Shown: in pieces, positions 33,482 through 41,527 of the stretch | Position numbering within the stretch: position 1 is the stretch's first letter | Layout: the number at the start of each line of letters is the position of its first letter | Assembly: GCA_965209105.1 (NCBI GenBank) | Contig: CBDBQB010000021.1 | Span: 1 to 41,527 of the forward strand | Origin: JAAELZ01 sp965209105 | GTDB taxonomy: Bacteria; Pseudomonadota; Gammaproteobacteria; Arenicellales; Poriferihabitantaceae | Length of the DNA stretch: 41,527 bases | Direction: 5' to 3' | Notes under the pieces: model-generated | Told to the model about the DNA's origin: nothing | The model's input: only the letters and a program-made list of their open reading frames with translations | Databases searched by the model: none | Position numbers and translations under genes: made by a program

Positions 33482-34126
33482 ATGACCTCGAAGAAAAAAA
33501 GGATTTGGGTGGTTGACGATGATGTGTCAATCGGCTGGGTTTTAGAAAGAGCATTAAAGCGCAAAGGCTATGAAGTTGCCGTGTTTAGAGGCGTTAAACC
33601 CTTATTACTCGCACTCAAAAACCAGCACCCAGATGCGGTGTTATCGGATATTCAAATGCCCGGCGTTGATGGTTTGAAGTTGCTGGAATTGATGCACGAA
33701 AACTTCCCCTCGATTCCAGTGATTATTATGACCGCATACTCTGATTTTGAAACCACGATCAAGTCCTATCGCAAAGGGGCGTTTGAATATTTGGCTAAGC
33801 CGTTTGATCTCACGCAAGTTCAAGCAGTTGTTGAGCGTGCGATAGGGCAAAGTGCGACCATTCGAGAGGCCAATCCGGCGAGGCAAGATGCCAAACTTAT
33901 GCAAATCAGCGCACGCGCACATTGGGAACGAGAACTATCCCAACATGTCGATTCGCTACTGAACGTGGGTCAGCAAGACATTGGCAAAATATTAACGCCT
34001 CAAATAGAACGCATTTTAATTACCTCCGCCTTAAATCAGTATGAGGGTCACAAACAAAATGCCGCTAAAGCATTGGGTTGGGGACGAAATACCCTCACTC
34101 GGAAAATGCAAGAATTGGGGATGTAA
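33482..34126 (+). CDS. glnG: NtrC (GlnG) homologue lacking the AAA+ sigma-54 activation domain
   Basis: This 214-residue response regulator is far shorter than the usual 460-480. The receiver domain (1-122) is intact: acidic pocket VVDDD, phospho-acceptor Asp56 (SDIQMPG), Thr84 and Lys106 (AKPFD). A linker of about 25 residues follows, then the NtrC C-terminal domain: SHVDSLL-like helix, PQIERILITSALNQYEGHKQ and the Fis-type helix-turn-helix GWGRNTLTRKMQELGM. The whole central ATPase (Walker A GESGTGKE-type, GAFTGA) is absent. The frame is open, so it looks like a genuine compact protein, with REC-Fis layout like ActR/RegA. It can probably be phosphorylated and bind DNA but cannot drive sigma-54 opening. 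ATG 33482 fits MTSKKKRIWVVDDD. Confidence 0.92.
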   Translation: MTSKKKRIWVVDDDVSIGWVLERALKRKGYEVAVFRGVKPLLLALKNQHPDAVLSDIQMPGVDGLKLLELMHENFPSIPVIIMTAYSDFETTIKSYRKGAFEYLAKPFDLTQVQAVVERAIGQSATIREANPARQDAKLMQISARAHWERELSQHVDSLLNVGQQDIGKILTPQIERILITSALNQYEGHKQNAAKALGWGRNTLTRKMQELGM

Positions 34127-34169
34127 ACTAGAATTTCGATAATCACAGAGGTAATGAACGGACGCGAGC

Positions 34170-34194
34170 AAGGCCCGATGGCTTTTATTTTTCT
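34170..34194 (+). terminator. Possible terminator after glnG
   Basis: AAGGCC (34170-34175) pairs with GGCTTT (34180-34185), including one G-T pair, around CGAT, followed by TTATTTTTC. Outer ACAGAG and CTCTGT could extend it. It lies about 45 bases after the glnG stop. Confidence 0.5.
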
Positions 34195-34836
34195 CTGTAA
34201 TTTAAATAGAAATTAAGCGACCGCTTTTACGATCAGCCAGTCAATGAACTTGGATTAACCTGTACTCTCTCTGCACTAATTCGGTATAAAAGACAGTGAC
34301 ATGAGCTTGCTGCTCCATAGGCAAAAGAACTGTTTTTCAGGCGAGACTATTTTTAACTTTTAGGGTTGCTTGGAAGGTTTAAGCTAAGATTTGATTGCGA
34401 TGATTTGTGATTAAACCATTTCTACTCAAGGCTTAGCGTGCGTGTTGGGAATACCAAGTCTAAATTGAACCATAAACTTAAATTGCTCACACAAGCAAGT
34501 CGATTTTTCGATTAGACGGAATTCGGCTACTCTATAGTATAGTCTTTCGCGTTTTTGTTCCGATTTGTATTGCTCGTTACGAAGGAGTGCGCTAATATTT
34601 TGAGTAACTATTGTATGAACGAGATACTTTTATAGATATTCGTTAAAAATATCGGATTTAGTGATTGCTGAACTCGCACCTCCAAAAGAGAATTTTTTAG
34701 TCGTGTAATGTATTTCTCAAGCAGGAAATATAAGAGGACAGATACCCCCAAAAACCGCCACTAAAATTGATTTTCAACATTCGTAAAAGTCCTTGTTTAC
34801 CCAGCTTAATTTAGCCTAAATAGAGGTTATGTAAAA
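34195..34836. other. Long AT-rich gap before the giant surface-protein gene
   Basis: About 640 bases without a convincing gene, RNA or repeat. The 3' end should carry the promoter of the giant gene: TTGTTT at 34793-34798 with TAAATA at 34817-34822 (18-base spacing) is a weak candidate, though close to the start. AGAGG at 34822-34826 is the likely ribosome site, 10 bases before the ATG. Nothing else was supported. Confidence 0.4.
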
Positions 34837-37800
34837 ATGATAGCGTACAACAACAATAAATCTAATCAAGTAACGCATAAGGATCGCTCGCTTGTTTGGC
34901 GAAGAAAGGACTCAAACAAAACGATAAGGGGTAAGGCTAATAAGGAAATAAGCGCACAAATCTATACCTTCGTTTTAGCAATGCTTGTATTTGTCGTTGG
35001 ATTTACGCACACAGGCCTATCCGAAGCTAAAGTTTCATCAAATTCGTTTTCTTCTGCGACACCAACAAATCAGTTTCAAGCCGTTGAGCAGGCAGCAATT
35101 GCAAGTTCAAGGGGGAAAGCAATTGCAAACGTGACCCAAAAAGGCGCGGCAAACGCAGTACTCAGGGAGAATTTAAATACTATTAAGTTCGTGAAAAATA
35201 ATGGCCAATGGCCAGAGGATATTTTGTACGTGGGTAAATCCTCGACTGGGTCGGTGTCCATTTTCCGCGACAAGCTTGCTTTTAGTACCCCCCAATATCT
35301 ACATAACGATGAAGCCAGTCTTGGGCAGCAAGATGAGAAAGTAGGTTATCACGAGTGGGAATTACACTTTGACGGCTCAAACGGAATCTCAGCTGTTGAA
35401 AAAGGTGAAGCGTTCGAAACCCAATACAACTATTTTACGGGTTCAGCAGATAATCATGTAAGCAAGGTGCCCGCTGTAAAAGAGATTACTTTGCGTGAGG
35501 TTTACGAAGGCATAGATTTGCGACTTTACAGCAGAGAAAACGGTAAATTGGAGTTTGACTGGATAGTCGGCCCTGGAATAGATCACGCAAACATTCAGCT
35601 TAGCGCAAATGGAATGGACAACCTTGATGTGCTCGCTAGCGGAGATTTATTGGTAGGGCTACGCCATACAGATGTTACGATGAGTTTGCCAGAGACTTAT
35701 CAATTAACGGATCAAGGTAAACAATTGCTTACCGCAAAATTTAATGTGAGCAATGGCGCGATAAGCTATGGGATTGACGAGGAAATAAACCCAGATTACC
35801 CGCTAATTATCGATCCAGATGTAGACTGGGGAACCTATATGGATTCAGGTGATGCACCAGGCACGGGTACGTTTGATCAATATCTTTATGCGGTAGATGT
35901 GACCACTGAATTCGTAGCCTATGTCGCGGGAGCGGTAGATGAACAGATTGCGATGGGAGTCGGAAATGCCTATATGGACACTCTGGTAGCGCCGTACGAT
36001 ACCACCTTGGGAAATAACACCGATGGTATTTTATATGCCTTGAGTGCCGACGGCACAACGGTACTCTATGCCAGTCATTTTGGTGGTACGCAGGATGACA
36101 TTATTTATGATATCTCGGTTTCGCCTGACCTCTCCACGGTTTGGATTGGCGGATATACTGAAAGCAATGAAGGTGGTGAGGAGTTTCCGACGACTGCTGA
36201 CGCTTTTGACGGGGCGATGAATGGCGCTGGAGACGGTTTTGTTGCTCAGTTTAACGATACCCTAAGCGCCTTAACCTACTCAAGTTATATTGGCTCCGCC
36301 AATGACGGTAACGACCCAAATGGAACCACGCCCGTCCCATCTGAAGTGGTGTTTGAAGTGGTTGCGACCAGTGCTGATACGGTCGTGATCGGCGCGATTG
36401 TCGGACAGGCCTTACCCGGTACATATATTTCGGGTGATGCCGCTGACGCCAGTCATGCTGGCGGAGATGAAACTTGGATCGGACAGTTGACGGTCGATGG
36501 CGTTGCTGGCGGCGATCTGGTTTACGGAACCTATATAGGCAGTAATGGTGGAGATTATTTTAGCGCCATTGAAATACTTCCTGATGGTCGGATAGCATTT
36601 ACCGGTACGACGGATGTTGCAAATGGAAGTAAGGGCACGTTCACCGCAGAGGTAAATGACATTGGTTATCGAACGGGGACTACCTGTACTGGAAGAAATC
36701 CATTTGTGGGCGTTATTGATTTAGCCGATGGCCAGTTAGATCATTTGAGTTTGATTTGTACCAATGGCGACACCGATGGCATCGGCATCGATGACGGTGG
36801 CGATTTCTTGTATGTGGGTGGCTCGACAAATGCCACGGACATGAATATCGATACTTCAACCGGTTTTGCGCCCCTTCAAGGCACTAAAGGCACGGGTTTA
36901 GACGGATATTTAGCCAAGTTACCTATTGACGGTACAGCCAGCGCAGCATCGACTGGCGACCCAGCGGACGATTGGCAGCCTACCTATTATGGCGGTGATG
37001 GTGACGATATTATTAATACTGTAAACATACCCTTTTCCAAAGGTGCGTTTTTATTTGGAACCACAACATCGACCGATTTACCTACACTTAATACCGATGC
37101 GGGGACGTTCTATGCGGATGCTATCCATGCTCCTGCAAGCGCTAATGCGCTTGATAGTATTGATTTTTTCTTCGCGGTTATAGAGTTTGATTTGGAAATA
37201 TTAGAGTATGCAACTTATGCAGGCGGCGACCGTGCTGACTATCTAGGTCAAACGGGCCAATCGCGTGGCTCTAATCACGTATTTGTAACGGATGATACTA
37301 AAGCGCTATGGGTAGCCACCACGGGTCATAGTAGTACTGCCTCGGTAACCCCAGACATAATAGGTAGACCCGGGTCGATACCTGTAGATACCCCTCCCAC
37401 CTTTGACCAAATTAAAAGTGCCACGCCCACGACCGGCAATGACTACCATATCATTTTTAGAATAAACCCACTTGACCTCGAAGAAATAGATTTTGGTGAT
37501 GCACCAGACACCTATAGTACAGACCTAACAATTGGTAATAGTACTTCGGGGTTAGATGGCTCAGGGCCGTTTCACAGAATACCATTCGATATACTTCAGG
37601 CCGTCTATCTCGCGGATGTATTTATAGGCGCAACACCACCTGATCGCGACCTAAATCCAGGAACCCCACCGTTTGATGGAACGCAAGATGATACTGATAA
37701 CGATTTTTCCACCGAAGTTCCTCCTGTATTTACTGGTGGCGACGATGAAGATATTACTGGAGGGGACTTCCCAACCTATAATCCGGCGGGCGGCCAATCG

Positions 37801-40800
37801 TGTACAGGCGATGCTGGTACCTATGTAACATTAGTAAATGAGTACTGTGTGGTGATTAGCGCAACCAACACCAGTGAGCGCGTTGCGCAGTTAGTAGGTT
37901 GGATCGATTTTAATAAAGACGGCGATTTTGACAGTAGTGAGCGATCCGTGCCTGTCAGTGACGCTGCGGTAGATGATGGAACTTTCACGACAGCCAACGT
38001 AGTCAACCCCGTTACCGATCAGGCTACCGTTCTAGTGTTTCAGCTCGATGCCAGCGGACAAGCTGGTATGGCATTGAATTCCAGTACATTTGCTCGCTTC
38101 AGGGTCACCGCGGATAACGATCCTGCGAGTAACTTTTTTACCGTCACAGGCCCTGCGCCTACAAGCGGTGTGGCTGATGGAGAGATAGAAGATTTAGAAG
38201 TGTTCTTACCTTCAGATATAACCGTTGATAAACAATTCGTTTCGGCTGTTGCTCAAGGAAATGGTGAATACTTAGTGACCTATACGGTCACCGTAGGCAA
38301 TGGCATTACCGGTGGCACCACTGAACAAAATGCGGGCTTTGGTACGGGGTTTTATGGCTTAACGGATACCTTAACGCCCGACTCAGATGTAACGATTGTA
38401 GTTAACCCTAGTGCTGTACGCGAGGGTGCACCCACCTCTACATCTACTTCAATTGAAACAATTGATGGCGGTTTCTCTTTAGGCGCTCCGACTATCATAC
38501 AAGAATTCGATGGCATCATTGAACCCGGCTTAGTGGATGTATACACTGTAACGGCAACGGTCAGTATTGATCTGACCGATGGCCAACCACCAGGGGACGA
38601 TCTCTATACGGCTTGTAGCAACGCAACAGGTAATAGTGGAGAAGGTTTATTCAACAGCGCTACAATGACTGATGTTGATGGACCTGTAACCAGTACGGCT
38701 TGTGGGGATATTCCTGCGGTAAAGATCACTAAGACTTTTGTAGGTGCGGTAGCGAGTATTACGGTACCGGGATCGTATGATGTGACTTACGCGGTAACGG
38801 TGAGTAATGAAGGTACGGCGACGGCGTATAGTTTGGCGGATGCGTTATCACCTGATGATGATGTGGTAGTAGGTACGCTGACGGTAAGTCGTTCGGGTGG
38901 CACGTCGACGAGTATAGAAGGTGCGGTAGGTGTTGACTTACCCCAACCGATTGCGGGCAATGTTGAGGATGGCCGCGTAGTGGTATCGACAGATATTTAT
39001 GAAGTGATCGCGACGGTGAGTATAGATTTGTCAGCAGCTCCGCCAGTTGGAGACGGCACGTATGATGCTTGTACGACGCCGACGCCGACAGTGGATAATG
39101 GTGTCTATAACTTAGCGACAGTGACGGTTAATGGAGAAGATTTGACGGATGATGCTTGTGGAGATATTCCGAGCATAGAGATCGCGAAGACGCTTGATGG
39201 ACCGGTGGTTGCGAATGCAGATGGCACGTATACGGTGAGTTACTTATTGACGGTAACGAATAACGGTGGAGCTTCGAGTGCTTATGACTTAGATGATACG
39301 CTGACGCCTGATGATGACGTGATATTAGTATCGTCGTTGATAGAAGGTGTAACGAACGCGGAGCCTTTACAGAATTTAGCATTAACGGGTCTTGGCGCAC
39401 CGGCGACGCCGATAGTTTCGGGCGGTACCATAGCGGCAGGTACCAGCGAGGTCTATCGAGTGACGGCGACGTTGAGTATCGATTTGGTTGCGGGCGCGGG
39501 CGATAACGATTACACGGCATGTACGATCACGACGCCGTTATCAGGAGAGGGCTTGTATAACGAGGCGACGATCACGTTACCGGGCGATGTAACGAAGACG
39601 GATTATGAGTGTCCTGATATTCCTGCGGTAAAGATCACTAAGACTTTTGTAGGTGCGGTAGCGAGTATTACGGTACCGGGATCGTATGATGTGACTTACG
39701 CGGTAACGGTGAGTAATGAAGGTACGGCGACGGCGTATAGTTTGGCGGATGCGTTATCACCTGATGATGATGTGGTAGTAGGTACGCTGACGGTAAGTCG
39801 TTCGGGTGGCACGTCGACGAGTATAGAAGGTGCGGTAGGTGTTGACTTACCCCAACCGATTGCGGGCAATGTTGAGGATGGCCGCGTAGTGGTATCGACA
39901 GATATTTATGAAGTGATCGCGACGGTGAGTATAGATTTGTCAGCAGCTCCGCCAGTTGGAGACGGCACGTATGATGCTTGTACGACGCCGACGCCGACAG
40001 TGGATAATGGTGTCTATAACTTAGCGACAGTGACGGTTAATGGAGAAGATTTGACGGATGATGCTTGTGGAGATATTCCGAGCATAGAGATCGCGAAGAC
40101 GCTTGATGGACCGGTGGTTGCGAATGCAGATGGCACGTATACGGTGAGTTACTTATTGACGGTAACGAATAACGGTGGAGCTTCGAGTGCTTATGACTTA
40201 GATGATACGCTGACGCCTGATGATGACGTGATATTAGTATCGTCGTTGATAGAAGGTGTAACGAACGCGGAGCCTTTACAGAATTTAGCATTAACGGGTC
40301 TTGGCGCACCGGCGACGCCGATAGTTTCGGGCGGTACCATAGCGGCAGGTACCAGCGAGGTCTATCGAGTGACGGCGACGTTGAGTATCGATTTGGTTGC
40401 GGGCGCGGGCGATAACGATTACACGGCATGTACGATCACGACGCCGTTATCAGGAGAGGGCTTGTATAACGAGGCGACGATCACGTTACCGGGCGATGTA
40501 ACGAAGACGGATTATGAGTGTCCTGATATTCCTGCGGTAAAGATCACTAAGACTTTTGTAGGTGCGGTAGCGAGTATTACGGTACCGGGATCGTATGATG
40601 TGACTTACGCGGTAACGGTGAGTAATGAAGGTACGGCGACGGCGTATAGTTTGGCGGATGCGTTATCACCTGATGATGATGTGGTAGTAGGTACGCTGAC
40701 GGTAAGTCGTTCGGGTGGCACGTCGACGAGTATAGAAGGTGCGGTAGGTGTTGACTTACCCCAACCGATTGCGGGCAATGTTGAGGATGGCCGCGTAGTG

Positions 40801-41527
40801 GTATCGACAGATATTTATGAAGTGATCGCGACGGTGAGTATAGATTTGTCAGCAGCTCCGCCAGTTGGAGACGGCACGTATGATGCTTGTACGACGCCGA
40901 CGCCGACAGTGGATAATGGTGTCTATAACTTAGCGACAGTGACGGTTAATGGAGAAGATTTGACGGATGATGCTTGTGGAGATATTCCGAGCATAGAGAT
41001 CGCGAAGACGCTTGATGGACCGGTGGTTGCGAATGCAGATGGCACGTATACGGTGAGTTACTTATTGACGGTAACGAATAACGGTGGAGCTTCGAGTGCT
41101 TATGACTTAGATGATACGCTGACGCCTGATGATGACGTGATATTAGTATCGTCGTTGATAGAAGGTGTAACGAACGCGGAGCCTTTACAGAATTTAGCAT
41201 TAACGGGTCTTGGCGCACCGGCGACGCCGATAGTTTCGGGCGGTACCATAGCGGCAGGTACCAGCGAGGTCTATCGAGTGACGGCGACGTTGAGTATCGA
41301 TTTGGTTGCGGGCGCGGGCGATAACGATTACACGGCATGTACGATCACGACGCCGTTATCAGGAGAGGGCTTGTATAACGAGGCGACGATCACGTTACCG
41401 GGCGATGTAACGAAGACGGATTATGAGTGTCCTGATATTCCTGCGGTAAAGATCACTAAGACTTTTGTAGGTGCGGTAGCGAGTATTACGGTACCGGGAT
41501 CGTATGATGTGACTTACGCGGTAACGG
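34837..41527 (+). CDS. Giant exported DUF7948/SBBP/GEVED/DUF11 repeat protein (3' end outside window)
   Basis: An uninterrupted frame runs from ATG 34837 to the window edge: at least 2230 codons and no stop. Residues 1-41 are basic, then a hydrophobic segment at 42-57 (FVLAMLVFVVGF) acts as signal or anchor. Residues of about 116-330 resemble DUF7948 (FVKNNGQWPEDILYVGKSS to PLIIDPDV). Residues of about 330-880 hold SBBP-like propeller repeats (LYASHFGGTQDDIIYDI, YYGGDGDDII). IDFGDAPDTY at 884 onward leads to a GEVED-like domain (GWIDFNKDGDFD near 1021 and GEIEDLEV near 1116). From 1125 come DUF11-type beta domains, first a diverged one, then the 303-residue units. It is probably a surface or secreted adhesin-like or matrix protein. 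Function unknown. Confidence 0.9.
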   Translation, partial: MIAYNNNKSNQVTHKDRSLVWRRKDSNKTIRGKANKEISAQIYTFVLAMLVFVVGFTHTGLSEAKVSSNSFSSATPTNQFQAVEQAAIASSRGKAIANVTQKGAANAVLRENLNTIKFVKNNGQWPEDILYVGKSSTGSVSIFRDKLAFSTPQYLHNDEASLGQQDEKVGYHEWELHFDGSNGISAVEKGEAFETQYNYFTGSADNHVSKVPAVKEITLREVYEGIDLRLYSRENGKLEFDWIVGPGIDHANIQLSANGMDNLDVLASGDLLVGLRHTDVTMSLPETYQLTDQGKQLLTAKFNVSNGAISYGIDEEINPDYPLIIDPDVDWGTYMDSGDAPGTGTFDQYLYAVDVTTEFVAYVAGAVDEQIAMGVGNAYMDTLVAPYDTTLGNNTDGILYALSADGTTVLYASHFGGTQDDIIYDISVSPDLSTVWIGGYTESNEGGEEFPTTADAFDGAMNGAGDGFVAQFNDTLSALTYSSYIGSANDGNDPNGTTPVPSEVVFEVVATSADTVVIGAIVGQALPGTYISGDAADASHAGGDETWIGQLTVDGVAGGDLVYGTYIGSNGGDYFSAIEILPDGRIAFTGTTDVANGSKGTFTAEVNDIGYRTGTTCTGRNPFVGVIDLADGQLDHLSLICTNGDTDGIGIDDGGDFLYVGGSTNATDMNIDTSTGFAPLQGTKGTGLDGYLAKLPIDGTASAASTGDPADDWQPTYYGGDGDDIINTVNIPFSKGAFLFGTTTSTDLPTLNTDAGTFYADAIHAPASANALDSIDFFFAVIEFDLEILEYATYAGGDRADYLGQTGQSRGSNHVFVTDDTKALWVATTGHSSTASVTPDIIGRPGSIPVDTPPTFDQIKSATPTTGNDYHIIFRINPLDLEEIDFGDAPDTYSTDLTIGNSTSGLDGSGPFHRIPFDILQAVYLADVFIGATPPDRDLNPGTPPFDGTQDDTDNDFSTEVPPVFTGGDDEDITGGDFPTYNPAGGQSCTGDAGTYVTLVNEYCVVISATNTSERVAQLVGWIDFNKDGDFDSSERSVPVSDAAVDDGTFTTANVVNPVTDQATVLVFQLDASGQAGMALNSSTFARFRVTADNDPASNFFTVTGPAPTSGVADGEIEDLEVFLPSDITVDKQFVSAVAQGNGEYLVTYTVTVGNGITGGTTEQNAGFGTGFYGLTDTLTPDSDVTIVVNPSAVREGAPTSTSTSIETIDGGFSLGAPTIIQEFDGIIEPGLVDVYTVTATVSIDLTDGQPPGDDLYTACSNATGNSGEGLFNSATMTDVDGPVTSTACGDIPAVKITKTFVGAVASITVPGSYDVTYAVTVSNEGTATAYSLADALSPDDDVVVGTLTVSRSGGTSTSIEGAVGVDLPQPIAGNVEDGRVVVSTDIYEVIATVSIDLSAAPPVGDGTYDACTTPTPTVDNGVYNLATVTVNGEDLTDDACGDIPSIEIAKTLDGPVVANADGTYTVSYLLTVTNNGGASSAYDLDDTLTPDDDVILVSSLIEGVTNAEPLQNLALTGLGAPATPIVSGGTIAAGTSEVYRVTATLSIDLVAGAGDNDYTACTITTPLSGEGLYNEATITLPGDVTKTDYECPDIPAVKITKTFVGAVASITVPGSYDVTYAVTVSNEGTATAYSLADALSPDDDVVVGTLTVSRSGGTSTSIEGAVGVDLPQPIAGNVEDGRVVVSTDIYEVIATVSIDLSAAPPVGDGTYDACTTPTPTVDNGVYNLATVTVNGEDLTDDACGDIPSIEIAKTLDGPVVANADGTYTVSYLLTVTNNGGASSAYDLDDTLTPDDDVILVSSLIEGVTNAEPLQNLALTGLGAPATPIVSGGTIAAGTSEVYRVTATLSIDLVAGAGDNDYTACTITTPLSGEGLYNEATITLPGDVTKTDYECPDIPAVKITKTFVGAVASITVPGSYDVTYAVTVSNEGTATAYSLADALSPDDDVVVGTLTVSRSGGTSTSIEGAVGVDLPQPIAGNVEDGRVVVSTDIYEVIATVSIDLSAAPPVGDGTYDACTTPTPTVDNGVYNLATVTVNGEDLTDDACGDIPSIEIAKTLDGPVVANADGTYTVSYLLTVTNNGGASSAYDLDDTLTPDDDVILVSSLIEGVTNAEPLQNLALTGLGAPATPIVSGGTIAAGTSEVYRVTATLSIDLVAGAGDNDYTACTITTPLSGEGLYNEATITLPGDVTKTDYECPDIPAVKITKTFVGAVASITVPGSYDVTYAVT
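38707..39615 (+). repeat. 909-bp tandem unit 1 (two DUF11 domains)
   Basis: The unit starts at GATATTCC (Asp-Ile-Pro). It holds domain A (38707-39162, 152 residues, IPAVKITKTFVGAV onward) and domain B (39163-39615, 151 residues, IPSIEIAKTLDGPV onward). A and B are related but clearly diverged. Upstream of the first unit the sequence differs (CTTGTGG rather than GAGTGTCCT), which fixes the left edge. The reading frame is kept because 909 is divisible by three. Confidence 0.95.
39616..40524 (+). repeat. 909-bp tandem unit 2
   Basis: Begins at the same GATATTCC seam exactly 909 bases after unit 1. By-eye comparison found no base difference from unit 1, including third codon positions. Antisense frames of equal length and translation recur at the same offset in all units, an independent sign of identity. 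Confidence 0.95.
40525..41433 (+). repeat. 909-bp tandem unit 3
   Basis: Third full copy, again 909 bases on and identical to units 1 and 2 as far as I could compare. The seam before it reads GAGTGTCCT then GATATTCC, as at the unit 1-2 and 3-4 borders. Confidence 0.95.
41434..41527 (+). repeat. 909-bp tandem unit 4, first 94 bases (cut by window edge)
   Basis: The first 94 bases of the unit repeat exactly before the window ends. The true copy number and the C-terminal end of the protein, including any sorting or membrane signal, lie beyond the edge. Confidence 0.93.

Noticed and set aside
39128..41338. Three identical 130-residue antisense frames, spaced 909 bases apart
   Set aside because: They are shadows of the DUF11 coding strand, have low-complexity composition and match no family; their identity only reflects the repeat array.
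38707..41527. CRISPR or mobile repeat array
   Set aside because: Units are 909 bp, directly abutting and in coding frame; there are no spacers or transposase.

Overview
The window reads as a chromosomal segment of a gammaproteobacterium with moderate GC content. The evidence is the gene content and order: secF, the riboflavin cluster with nusB and pgpA, ilvI-ilvH-ilvC followed by psd and pssA, dnaB-alr-radA, and glnA-glnL-glnG. I could not name a genus from sequence alone. No rRNA, tRNA, CRISPR array or intact mobile element was seen.

Layout. Positions 1-5725 (+) hold the 3' end of secF, nrdR, ribD-ribE-ribBA(X)-ribH, nusB and pgpA. Positions 5855-10863 (-) hold a DUF6164-like small membrane protein, folA, thyA, a minimal penicillin-binding transpeptidase, a membrane J-domain protein and asd. 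Positions 11124-17086 (+) hold acetolactate synthase (ilvI, ilvH), ilvC with a clear terminator, the phosphatidylethanolamine pair psd and pssA, and mdh. Positions 17087-17850 are a scar region with a decayed Tn3-family transposase end and a 14-bp inverted repeat. A peptide-type ABC transporter operon (17851-23047) follows and looks like an accessory insertion. Positions 23551-29639 (+) hold a glycosyltransferase, a short phosphorylase-fold protein, a chalcone-isomerase-like exported protein, dnaB, alr and radA. An FKBP-type lipoprotein isomerase follows, with an in-frame TAG near its likely start.

The nitrogen-control block (30600-34126) is the first highlight. glnA and glnL are full length, and perfect palindromes matching the NtrC operator lie upstream of both. 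The NtrC (GlnG) homologue is only 214 residues. It joins an intact receiver domain directly to the Fis-type DNA-binding domain and lacks the whole sigma-54-interacting AAA+ ATPase domain. No well-spaced -24/-12 promoter was found before glnA. Together these suggest an NtrB/NtrC circuit that still senses and binds DNA but no longer works through sigma-54.

The second highlight is an open reading frame from 34837 to the window end (at least 2230 codons, no stop reached). It encodes a giant exported protein: long basic N-terminus, signal or anchor segment, DUF7948-like domain, SBBP-type propeller region, GEVED-like domain, then DUF11-type domains. From 38707 the DUF11 part is a tandem array of 909-bp units. 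There are three full copies and a fourth cut by the window edge, and I found no base differences between copies when comparing them by eye.
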